Below, one piece after another: positions 8,621 to 20,700 of a stretch of DNA of 49,800 bases (position 1 is the stretch's first letter; each line of letters begins with the position of its first letter). A program made the translations under genes and the position numbers. The stretch comes from Corallococcus exercitus (lineage in GTDB: Bacteria; Myxococcota; Myxococcia; Myxococcales; Myxococcaceae): NCBI RefSeq assembly GCF_003611585.1, contig NZ_RAVW01000014.1, positions 1 to 49,800 of the forward strand, written 5' to 3'. A model generated the notes under the pieces. It did not search any database and had not been told where the DNA came from. It saw only the letters and a program-made list of their open reading frames with translations.

Positions 8621-8640
8621 CGGGGCAAAATGCCCCGTTT
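8621..8640 (+). terminator. Second short hairpin upstream of the NRPS
   Basis: CGGGGCA (8621-8627) pairs perfectly with TGCCCCG (8631-8637) across an AAA loop and is followed by TTT. It could be a back-up terminator for the OmpA gene, or a leader hairpin if the NRPS promoter lies upstream of it. The rest of the 8641-8797 gap shows no promoter I would defend; TATTCT at 8750-8755 is the nearest -10-like hexamer and lacks a good -35. Confidence 0.35.
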
Positions 8641-8797
8641 CGAGACCTCGTCACCCTGTTTCACGACGCATCTTCTCGGGTGCGCCGCGTCGAAAGAACC
8701 GGGAATAACGCCGAGGGCGGGTTCTCCCCAGCCCCCCTCACTGACGGGTTATTCTCAATACATGGGGACATTTGAGACAGAAGGTAACGGCGCGGGG

Positions 8798-11700
8798 ATG
8801 ACGCCGGAGCAGAAGCGCGCGCGTCTGGCCGAGCTGCTGCGCACCAAGGTCCGCCCCACGCAGGCGCCGGTGTCCTTCAGCCAGGAACGCATGTGGTTCC
8901 AGGACCGGCTGAGCCCGGGCAGCGCGGCCTTCAACATCCCGGTCCGCGTGCGGTTCTCCGGCGTGCTCGACGTGGCCGTGCTGCGCGCCAGCCTCCAGGC
9001 GCTGGTGCGGCGTCACGCGCCGCTGCGCACCACCTTCATCGAGCAGGACGGCCGCCCCGTGCAGCACATCGCGCCGGCGCTGGAGCTGGCGCTGCCCGTG
9101 GTGGACCTCCAGGCGCTGCCCGCCTCCGAGCGGGAGGCCGAGCTGCAGCGCCTGCTCACGGACGAGGCGCGCCAGCCGTTCGACCTGGAGAAGGGACCGC
9201 TGCTGGTCACCGTGCTGTACCGGCTGGATGCGCTGGAGCACGTGCTGCTGCTCAAGCTGCACCACATCATCACGGACGGCTGGTCCATGGGCGTGCTGGT
9301 GCGTGAGCTGAGCGCCCTGTACCTGGCGCTCGCGGAAGGGAAGCCTTCACCGCTGTCGCCGCTGCCCATGCAGTACGCGGACTATGCCGCCTGGCAGCGG
9401 GAGTACTTGCGCGGCGAGGTGCTGGAGTCGCACCTGGGCTGGTGGCGCGAGCGGTTGGATCCGGACGCGGTGCTGGAGCTGCCCACGGACAGGCCCCGCG
9501 CCGCGGTCCTCTCCGGGCGCGGTGCGCGCATCAACGCGATGCTGCCCGTCGCGCTCGTGGAGGCAATCAAGGCGCTGGCGCTGACGGAGGGCAACACGCT
9601 CTTCGGCGTGCTGCTGTCCGCGTTCCAGGTGCTGCTGTCGCGCTACAGCGGCCAGCAGGACGTGGTGGTGGGCACCTCCGTGGCCGGCCGTGGCCGCGTG
9701 GAGCTGGAAGGGCTCATCGGCCTGTTCACCAACTACCTCGCCTTCCGCACGGACCTGTCCGGCCAGCCGTCCTTCCGGGAGCTGCTCGCCCGCGTGCGGG
9801 AGACGACGCTGGAGGCCTACGCGCACCAGGACGTGCCCTTCGAGAAGCTGGTGGACGCGCTGAAGCCGGAGCGCCAGCTGAGCGTCAATCCCCTCTTCCA
9901 GGTCGCGCTGACGCTCCAGAACGCGCCCCTGCCTCCGCTGCGACTGCCGGGGCTCGTCCTGGACGCGCAGCCGGTGGACAACCGCACCAGCAAGACGGAC
10001 CTGTCGCTCATCGCCATGGAGCTGCCCCAGCAGGGCATGCGCCTCACGGCGGAGTACAGCACGGACCTCTTCGACCCCGGCTCCATCCAGCGGCTGCTCG
10101 CGCACCTGCGCACGCTGCTGGAGGGCGCGGTCGCGGATCCGGACCGGCGCGTCTCGGAGCTGCCGCTGATGGACGCGGCCGAGGCGATGCGGATCCAGCG
10201 CGAGTGGGCCGGGAACGCCGCGCCCTTCCCGGAGGACCGCTGCCTGCACTCGCTCTTCGAGACGCAGGCGCAGCGGACGCCCGGGGCGGTGGCCGTCCAG
10301 TTCCAGGGACAGGCACTCACGTACGCGCAACTGGACGCTCGGGCCAACCAGCTCGCGCATTCGCTGCGACGGCGGGGGGTGGGACCGGAGTCCCGGGTGG
10401 CCCTGAGCGTGGAGCGCTCGCTGGACGTCGCGGTGGGGCTGCTGGGCATCCTCAAGGCGGGCGGCGCGTGGGTGCCCGTGGATCCGCTGCTGCCGCGTGA
10501 GCGCCTGGCCTTCATGCTGGAGGACAGCGGGGCCTCCGTGCTGGTGACGCAGGCTCCGCTGCTGGAGCGCTTTCCGGAAGGGATGCGCGCCCGGGCGCTG
10601 TGCCTCGACGCGGAGCGGGACGGGCTCGCGGGGGAGAGCGTCCTGGCTCCGGCCTCCGGCGTGGGGCCCCGGAATCTGGCCTACGTGCTCTACACCTCCG
10701 GCAGCACGGGCACGCCCAAGGGGACCGCCATCGAGCACCGTGGCGTCTGCAACCTGGTTGCACATGAGGCCACGGCCTACGGCATCGGGCCGGGCAGCCG
10801 CGTCCTCCAGTTCGCCAGCCTGTCGTTCGACCTGTCGGTGGAGGAGATCTTCACCACGCTGTGCAATGGCGCGACGCTGGTGCTGGCGCCGCTGGAAGAC
10901 CTGATGCCCGGCGAGCCGCTGCGCAAGCTGCTGCGCGACGAGGCCCTCACCGTCATCAGCCTCACGCCCGCGACGCTCGCGGCCACGGCTCCGGAAGGGC
11001 TGCCCGCGCTGCGGACCGTCATCTCGGGGGGTGAAGCGCTGCCCCCGGAGGTGGTGGCGCGATGGGCTCCGGGCCGCACGTTCCTGAACACATACGGCCC
11101 CACGGAAGCCACGGTCATGGCCACGCTCACCGAGTGCACGGCGGACGGACGCGTGCCCTCCATCGGCCGGCCGCTGGCCAACGTGCGTGCGTACGTGCTG
11201 GATGCCCGGGGCGGGCTCGTGCCCGTGGGCGTGAAGGGCGAGCTGCACCTGGGCGGCGTGGGCGTGGCTCGTGGCTACGCGGGCAGGCCCGCGCTGACGG
11301 CCGAGCGCTTCGTGCCGGATGCCTTCTCCGGCGAGGCGGGTGCGCGGCTGTACCGCACGGGCGACGTGGTGCGCTGGCGTGAGGACGGCACGCTGGAGTT
11401 CGTGGGCCGCGCGGACGCGCAGGTGAAGGTGCGTGGCTTCCGCATCGAGCTGGGTGAAGTGGAGGCCGCGCTGGCGAAGCTGCCCCCGGTGAGGGACGCG
11501 GTGGTGGTGGCGCGCGAGGACGGGCCCGGTGGCAAGCGGCTGGTGGGCTACGTCGTGCTTCGCGACGGCGTCACCGCCCAGGGCCCCGGGCTGCGGGCGG
11601 ACCTCAAGAACGCGCTGCCCGAGTACATGGTCCCGTCGGCCGTGGTGGTGCTGCCCGCGCTCCCGCTCACGACCAACGGCAAGGTGGACCGCAAGGCGCT

Positions 11701-14700
11701 GCCCGCTCCGGACCTGGCGGGGAGTGACCCTCGGGAGTACGTCGCGCCACGCACGCCCACCGAGCAGCGGCTGGCGGGGCTGTGGCAGGAGTTGCTCGGC
11801 GTCACGCGCGTCGGAGCGCATGATCACTTCTTCGACCTGGGAGGCCATTCGCTGCTGGCCACGCAGGCGCTCAGCCGGATCCGGCAGGCGTTCACGGTGG
11901 AGCTGCCTCTCCGGCGCCTGTTCGAATCTCCCACGCTGGATGCCGTGGCCCGCCTCATCGACGAGGCACTCGCGGGGAAGGGACAACCGGTCCCGGCACC
12001 GCGTAGGTCGCAGGAGTCCCGCACGCGGTCCGTGCCAACGATTCCGCTGGAGGACGTCGCGCGTGAGTGGAAGGAGCAGCCACAAGACACCGTGGCACCC
12101 TTCACGGCCGAGCTGCGTCAGCGGGTGCTGGTGGAATGGAACGCGACGGAGGCTGAGTACCCGCGCGGCGCCACGCTGCCGGAGGTCTTCGCGCGGGTGG
12201 TGGCCCGTTTCCCGGAGAAGGTCGCCGTCGAATTTGGTGATGCACGGCTGACGTACCGGCAGCTGGAGGAGCGCGCGAATCGACTCGCGTGGCACCTGCG
12301 CTCGCTGGGCGTGGATACCGACTCCCGTGTAGCGGTGGCCCTGGAGCGCTCGCTGGAGCTGGTCGTCTCTCTCGTCGCCATCCTCAAGGCCGGTGCGGCC
12401 TACGTGCCCCTGGATCCGGCCTATCCGCGTGAGCGGCTGGCCGCCATGGTGGAAGACGCCCGTCCCCGTGTCCTCCTCACGTCTCGCGCGCTTCTGCCGA
12501 AGCTGCCTCACGCGGACCTGCTGCCCGTGGTGCTGGAGGAGGTGTCGCTCGACGCGCTGCCAGTGCATGCGCCGCCTTCCAGCGCCCTGCCCCTGAGCCT
12601 CGCGTATATCGACTTCACCTCCGGCTCCACCGGCAGGCCCAAGGGTGTCGGCACGCCTCACTCCGCCGTGCTCCGCACCGTCTTCGGAGTCGACTACGCC
12701 CGCTTCGGCCCTGACGAGACGCTGCTGCTCATGGCCCCCCTCGCCTTCGATGCCTCCACCCTCGAAGTCTGGGGCGCGCTGCTGCACGGCGCGAAGCTGG
12801 CCGTCTTCCCCGCCCACCCTCCGACGGATCCGCACGAGTTGGAGAAGGTGCTGGTGCACCACGGCGTGACGACGCTGTGGCTCACCTCGGGCCTCTTCAC
12901 CCAGGTGGTGGATTCACACCTGCCTGCGCTGCGCTCGCTGCGCCAGGTGCTCACTGGCGGCGACGTCGTCTCCGCGCCTCACGTGCGCAAGGTGCTGGAA
13001 CAGTTGAGCATCCCTGTCACCGCTGGCTATGGCCCGACGGAGACCACCGTCTTCGCCACCAGTCACCGCTTCACGCAGGCCTCTCAAGTGGGCGCTGCCG
13101 TTCCGCTGGGCCGCCCGCTGGGCAACACGCAGGTGTACGTGCTGGATGCTTCCGGCCAGCCCGTTCCTCCGGGCGTGCAGGGCGAAATCTTCGTGGGTGG
13201 AGATGGCCTCGCTCGCGGCTACGTGGGCCAGCCCGCGCTGACGGCCGAGCGCTTCGTGCCCGATGCTTTCTCCGGTGAGGCGGGTGCGCGCCTCTACCGC
13301 ACCGGCGACCTCGGCCGTTGGCGGGACGACGGCGTGCTGGAGTTCCTCGGCCGCGCGGATGCGCAGGTGAAGGTGCGTGGCTTCCGCATCGAATTGGCTG
13401 AAATCGAAGCCGCGCTCCTGGCCCACTCCGACGTGCGTGAGGCCGTCGTCATCGCCCGGGAGGACGTGCCCGGCGACAAGCGCCTCGTCGCCTACGTTGT
13501 CGCTCCCGCGTCCCTGGACGTGACGGAGCTGCGCGCGTTCCTCAAGCAGCGGCTGCCCGATTACATGGTGCCGTCCTTGCTGGGACGGCTGGACGTGCTG
13601 CCCCTCACCTCCAACGGCAAGGTCGACCGCAAGGCCCTGCCCCATCCCTCCACGTTCCAGACCCGCACCCCGACGCGCCCGCCTCGCACGGACACGGAGC
13701 GGCTGCTCGCCACGCTCTGGGAGGAGGTCCTCCAGACCGGCACGGTCGGCGCCGAGGACCACTTCTTCGAGCTGGGCGGCAGCTCCCTGAGCGCCACGCA
13801 GGTCCTCTCTCGCATCCGGCGCACGTTCCAGACGGAGCTGTCCATCGCGGACTTCTTCGCGGCCCCCACCGTGGAAGCCATCGCGCGCCGCCTGGAGTCC
13901 CAGGGCCCGGTGCGCCCTGCCCTGTCCGTGCCCGCGCTCAAGCCGGTGCCTCGCGACGGCGACCTGCCCCTGTCCTTCGCCCAGCAGCGGCTGTGGTTCT
14001 TCTCGAAGCTGGAGCCCGAGAGCGCCGCGTACAACCTGCCGTTCGTCATGCGGCTCGAAGGGGCGCTCGACGTGCCCGCGCTCGCGGCGGGCCTGCGCGA
14101 CCTGCTCCAACGCCACGAGTCCCTGCGCACCACCTTCCGTGAGCAGGCGTCCGGCCCCGTCCAGGTCATCACCGCCGCACCCACGCTGCCCGCGGCCTGG
14201 ATGGACCTGAGCGCCCTGCCCGATGCCGAGCACGCCCTGCGCTCCATCCTCGACGATGAGGCACGGCAGGTCTTCGACCTGGAAGCCGGCCCGCTCTGGC
14301 GCGTCCTCGTGGTGCGCATGAGCGCTCGGCACCACCTGCTGCTGCTGACCATGCACCACGTCATCTCCGACGCCTGGTCCATGGGCGTGCTCCTCCAGGA
14401 GCTGACCACGCTGTATGCCGCCCACTCCGAGGGCCAGGCGCCTCGGCTGAAGCCGCTGCCCGTGCAGTACGCGGACTTCTCCGTGTGGCAGCGCGACTGG
14501 CTGCGCGACGCCGCACTGGAGGCCCAGCTCGGCTGGTGGCGCGCGCAGCTCCACGGCGCACCGAAGGCGCTGGAGCTGCCCACGGATCGGCCTCGCCCCG
14601 CGGCGCAGACCTTCCGGGGCGCGGTGGTGCCCTTCCAGTTCCCGCGCGAGCTGTCGGACGCGATGCAGGCGCTCTGCCGGAGCGAGGGCGTCACGCCCTC

Positions 14701-17700
14701 CATGGTGGTGCTGGCGACGTTCCAGGTGCTGCTCTCGCGCTACAGCGGCCAGGAGGACGTCTGCGTGGGCTCGCCCATCGCGGGCCGCCACCACGCGGAG
14801 CTGGAGGGGCTCATCGGCTTCTTCGTCAACACGCTGGTGCTGCGCACGAAGCTGGACGGCGACCCGAGCTTCCGGGAGCTGCTCTCCCGCGTGCGCGACG
14901 TGGCCCTCGGTGCGTACGCGCACCAGGACGTGCCCTTCGAGAAGCTGGTGGAGGCCCTGCGGCCGGAGCGGGATCCGCGCCGCACGCCGCTCTTCCAGGT
15001 GATGCTCGCGTACCAGAACGCGCCCATGCCGGAGACGCTGACGACGGGCCTGCGCCTCCACCCGCTGGAGCCCCGGGGCGGCACGGCGAAGTTCGACCTC
15101 ACCCTGGCCCTGAACGACACCGCCGACGGGCTGAAGGGCCTGCTCGAATACAACACCGACCTCTTCGACGCCGCGACCGCGAGCCGCATGGTGGGCCACC
15201 TGCGCGCGCTGCTGGACAGCGCCGTCCACGCGCCGGAGCGCCGCCTCTCCGCGCTGCCCATGCTCACCCTCGAGGAGCGCGAGCTGCTGTCGCACTCCTG
15301 GAGCAAGCCTGGCGTCGCCACCGCGGAGGACGCGTCCCTGCACGGACTCCTCCAGGCGCAGGCCCGGCTCCATCCGGACCTCACCGCCTTCGAGCACGAG
15401 GGCACCCCGCTGACCTGGGCGGAGGCGTACCAGCGGGCCCGGGAGGTCCTCCGGGCACTGCGCGGAAGGGGCGTGGTGGCGCTGCCGCCCCCGCCGCCCC
15501 TCGTCCCCGTCGCGCGCACGGGGCCGCTGCCTTTGTCGTTCGCGCAGCAGCGGCTGTGGCTCGTCGACCAGCTGGAACCGGGCAGCGCCGCCTACAACCT
15601 CTTCCTCGCCCTGCGCGTGGAAGGCGCGCTGGACGTGGGCGCGCTGGAGAGGTCCTTCGCCGCGCTCATCGCCCGCCACGAATCCCTGCGCACCGTCTTC
15701 GTCTTGAGGGAGGGCGAGCCCGTGCAGGTCATCCTCCCCACGGTGCCCTTCGCGCTGGAGACGGTGGACCTGGGCGAAGTCTCCGACGAGGTCGTGACGC
15801 AGCGGCTGCAAGCGGAAGCCCTGCGCCCGTTCGACCTGGAGCGCGGGCCCCTGCTGCGCGCGGCACTGCTGCGCCTGGCCCCCAGGACGCACGTGCTGTG
15901 GCTGAACATGCACCACATCGTCTCCGACGGTTGGTCCATGGGCGTGCTCGTGCGGGAGTTGTCCGCGCTCTACAGCGCCCAGGTCTCGCGCCAGCCTTCG
16001 CCACTGCCTCCCCTTCCCGTCCAATACGTCGACTACGCGGCGTGGCAGCGCGCGTGGCTGAAGGACGAGGTGCTGGAGCACCACCTGGCGTACTGGCGTC
16101 GTCAGCTGGCCGGGGTGCCGCCGCTGCTGGAGCTGCCCACCGACAAGCCCCGCCCGCGCGTCCAGTCCCAGCGTGGCGCGCAGGTGCCCGTGCACCTGTC
16201 GGGTGCGCTGACGGAGGCCCTTCAGGCGCTGTGCCAGCGCGAACGCGCCACGCTCTTCATGGGACTGGTGACGGCGTGGCAGGTGCTGCTCTCGCGCTAC
16301 TCCGGCCAGGAGGACATCCCCCTCGGCTCGCCCATCGCGGGCCGCACGCGCGAGGACACGGAGGGGCTCATCGGCTTCTTCGTCAACACGCTGGTCCTGC
16401 GCACGCACGTCGACGCGAGGGCCCCCTTCCGCGAGCTGCTGGGCCAGGTGCGCGCCACCACGCTCGCCGCCTATGAGCACCAGGATGCGCCCTTCGAGAA
16501 GCTGGTGGAGGAGCTGCAGCCCCGGCGCAGCCTGAGCCACTCGCCGCTGTTCCAGGTGCTGCTCGCGCTGCAGAACGCTCCGGTGCAAGCGCTGTCCCTG
16601 CCCGGCGACTCCGCGCCGCTGCGGCTGCTGCCCCTGGAGCAGGCCGAGCAGACGACCCAGTTCGACCTCACGCTCGCCCTGGCGCGGACGCCCCAGGGTC
16701 TGCAGGGCGCGCTGAGCTACCGCACGGACCTGTTCGAAGCCTCCACCGCCGCCCGGATGGTGGAGCACCTGCGCACGCTGCTGGAGGCCGCGGTGGCGAA
16801 GCCGGACGAAGCCGTGGGTCGGCTGCCCCTGCTGACGGCCAGCGAGCGTCACCACCTGCTGGTGACGTGGAACCAGACGCAGGCGGAGTACCCGCGCGAC
16901 GCGACGATTCCGCGCCTCTTCGAAGCGCAGGCGCGGCGCACGCCGGAGGCCATCGCGGTCGTGAGCGGCGCGCAGCGGCTGACGTACCGGGAGCTGGACG
17001 CGAGGGCGAACCAGCTGGCCCACCGGCTGCGCAAGCTGGGCGTGGGGCCGGAGTCGCGCGTGGGCCTGTGCGTCGAGCGCACGACGGACGTGGTGGTGGG
17101 GACGCTGGGCATCCTCAAGGCGGGCGGCGCGTACGTGCCGCTGGATCCGCGCTACCCGAAGGATCGCCTGGGCTGGCTGCTGGAGGACGCGAACGGCCCG
17201 GCCCTGGTGGCGCATTCGCACCTGCTGCCGTCCCTGCCCGCCTTCACGGCGCAGGCGGTGTGCCTGGACCGGGGAGCGGACCTCGACCGTGAACCCGCGA
17301 CGGCGCCCCCGGCGGGAGTGCACCCGGAGAACGTGGCGTATCTCATCTACACATCCGGGAGCACGGGCCGTCCCAAGGGCGTGGCGGTGACGCACCGGAA
17401 CGCGGTGGCGTTCCTCGCGTGGGCGACGGAGACGTTCACGGAGGAAGAGACGAAGGCGGTGCTCGCGGCGACGAGCCTCAACTTCGACCTGTCGGTCTTC
17501 GAGCTGTTCGCGCCGCTGGTCCGGGGCGGCAGCGTGGTGGTGGTGCGCGACGCGCTGTCCCTGGCCGAAGCGAGGCCGGACGCGGAGGTCACGCTCATCA
17601 ACACGGTGCCGTCGGCGATGGCGCAGCTGGTGAGGATGGGCGCGGTGCCGCCGTCCGTGCGCGTGGTGAACCTGGCGGGCGAAGCCCTGCCGGAGACGCT

Positions 17701-20700
17701 GGCGAAGGCTGTGTACGCGGTACCGACGGTGCGCAAGCTGTACAACCTGTACGGCCCGTCGGAGGACACGACGTACTCCACGGTGTCGCGGGTGGAGCGC
17801 GACGAGGTGCCGAACATCGGCCGGCCGCTGACGAACACGCGGGCGTACGTCCTGGACGCGAACCTGCAACCGGTGCCCATCGGCGTCGCGGGCGAGCTGT
17901 ACCTGGCGGGAGAAGGCCAGGCCCGCGGCTACCTGGCGAGGCCGGAGCTGACGGCGGAGCGGTTCGTGCCGGAGCTCCACGGGCCCGCGGGCAGCCGGAT
18001 GTACCGCACGGGGGACCGGGTCCGTTACCGGGCGGACGGGGTGCTGGAGTACCTGGGCCGCGTGGACTTCCAGGTGAAGGTGCGCGGCTTCCGCATCGAG
18101 CTGGGCGAGGTCGAATCCGCGCTGCGCCAGCATGCGGCCGTGAAGGACGCGGTGGTGGTGGCGAAGGGCGAGGGCGAGGAGAAGCGGCTCGTCGCGTACG
18201 TGGCGCCGAAGCCAGGGGCGGCGCTGGAGACGAAGGCGTTGAAGGCGGACCTGCGCCAGCGGTTGCCGGAGTACATGGTGCCGGGGACGGTGGTGGTGCT
18301 GGAGGCGCTGCCGCTCAACGCCAACGGCAAGGTGGACCGCAAGGCCCTGCCGGAGCCGGAGGCGCCCACGTCTGGCAACACGTACGAAGCACCGCGCACG
18401 CAGCTGGAAGCGACGCTGGCGGCCATCTGGGCGCAGGTGCTGCGAGTGCCCCGGGTGGGCGTGAGGGACGACTTCTTCGCGCTGGGTGGACACTCGTTGC
18501 TCGCGACGCAGGTGGTGTCGCGGGTGCGCACGGAGACGGGCGCACAGCTGCCGCTGCGCGCGTTGTTCGAGGCGCCTTCGGTGGAGTCACTGGCCTCGCG
18601 GGTCGAAGCCGCGTTGCGTTCCCGGCAAGCGGTGCCGCGTCCGCCGCTGGTGGCCGTGGCTCGCACCGGCCCGCTGCCGCTGTCCTTCGCGCAGCAGCGC
18701 CTGTGGTTCCTCGACCGGCTCCAGCCGGGAAGCGTCCATTACAACATCCCCGCCGCCTTGCGGCTCGACGGTCCGCTGGACGCCGAGGCGCTGATCCGTG
18801 GTCTGCGGGAGCTCGTCCACCGTCACGAAGCGCTGCGCACCACGTTCCATGCGCGCGAAGACGGCGAGCCCGTCCAGCACCCGCACGCGCAGGGGGAGCT
18901 GACCGTGTCGCGGGTGGAGCTGCGCCAACTGCCGGAGGCGGAGCAGGACGCGGAGGTCCGCCGGCTGGCGCTGGAGGAAGCGCGGAGGCCCTTCGACCTG
19001 ACGCGTGCGCCTCTGATGCGCGCCACGCTGCTGCGCCTTTCCGAACAGCGCCACGTGCTGCTCGTCACGCTGCATCACATCGTCTCGGACGGCTGGTCCA
19101 ACCGCGTCCTCGTCGAGGAACTGGGAGCGCTCTACGCGGCGTTCTCACGGGGGCAGCCGTCGCCCCTCCCGCCGCTGGCGCTCCAGTACGCGGACTTCGC
19201 GGCCTGGCAGCGGGACTGGCTGAAGGGCGAGGTGCTGGATCAGCAGGTGGGGTGGTGGAAGCGGCAGCTCGCCGGTGCGCCCCACGCGCTGGAGCTGCCC
19301 ACGGACAAGCCTCGTCCCGCCGTGCAGACGTACCAGGGAGCCCAGGTGCCGGTGGTCCTTTCGCAGGAGGCTTCGCGGAGGCTCAAGGCCCTCTGCCAGC
19401 AGGAGGTCGCCACCCCGTTCATGGCACTGCTCGCGCTGTGGCAGGTGCTCCTGGCCAGCTACTCCGGGCAGGAGGACTTCGCCGTCGGCTCGCCCATCGC
19501 AGGCCGTGAGCATGGCGAGCTGGAGGGGCTCGTCGGCTTCTTCGTGAACACGTTGGTGCTGCGCGCCCAGGTGGACCGGCGGGGTTCGTTCCGCCAGTTG
19601 CTGCGCCGGGTGAAGGAGGTGGCGCTGGGGGCCTATGCCCACCAGGACCTGCCGTTCGAGCGGCTGGTGGAGGAGCTGAAGCCCGCTCGCGATCCGAGCC
19701 GTGGCCCCCTGTTCCAGGTCCTCTTCACCCTGCGGGACACCACCGCCCCACGCTCACCACGAGGGGAGGAGTTGAAGCTGCATCCCCTGGACGTAGAGGA
19801 CACCACCGCCAAGTTCGACCTGGAGTTGAGCCTGGCGGAGTCGCCGGAGGGCTTCGTGGGGACCCTGGGCTACAACACCGCGCTGTTCGAGCCGCGCACG
19901 GCGGCAAGGATGGCGGAGCACTTCCGCACGTTGGCGGAAGGGCTCGTTGCCCGGCCCGAGGCACCACTGGAGTCCGTGTCCCTGCTGACGCCGACGGAGC
20001 GCCAGCAAGTGCTGGTGGAATGGAACGCGACGGAGGCTGAGTACCCGCGCGGCGCCACGCTGCCGGAGGTCTTCGCGCGGGTGGTGGCCCGCTTTCCGGA
20101 GAAGGTCGCCGTCGAGTTCGGTGATGCGCGGCTGACGTACCGGCAGCTGGAGGAGCGCGCGAATCGACTCGCGTGGCACCTGCGCTCGCTGGGCGTGGAT
20201 ACCGACTCGCGGGTGGCGGTGGCCCTGGAGCGCTCGCTGGAGCTGGTCGTCTCCCTCGTCGCCATCCTCAAGGCCGGTGCGGCCTACGTGCCGCTGGACC
20301 CGGCCTATCCGCGTGAGCGGCTGGCCGCCATGGTGGAAGACGCCCGTCCCCGCGTCCTCCTCACGTCTCGCGCGCTTCTGCCGAAGCTGCCTCACGCGGA
20401 CCTGCTGCCCGTGGTGCTGGAGGAGGTGTCGCTCGACGCGCTGCCCGCGCATGCGCCGCCTTCCAGCGCGCTGCCCCTGAGCCTCGCGTATATCGACTTC
20501 ACCTCCGGCTCCACCGGCAGGCCCAAGGGTGTCGGTACTCCTCACTCCGCCGTGCTGCGCACCGTCTTCGGCGTCGACTACGCCCGCTTCGGCCCGGACG
20601 AGACGCTGCTGCTCATGGCCCCTCTCGCCTTCGATGCCTCCACCCTCGAAGTCTGGGGCGCGCTGCTGCATGGCGCGAAGCTGGCCGTCTTCCCTGCCCA

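Noticed and set aside
8552-8797. Longer N-terminus for the NRPS from 8552
   Set aside because: It runs across the OmpA terminator hairpins and T-run, with poor codon use and no ribosome site.
9347-18493. Very long minus-strand open frames (1171 and 1859 codons) opposite the NRPS
   Set aside because: They are rich in Arg, His, Gly and Gln and carry no family motifs, and they mirror the NRPS codons. In high-GC DNA the antisense frame is often open; these are shadows.
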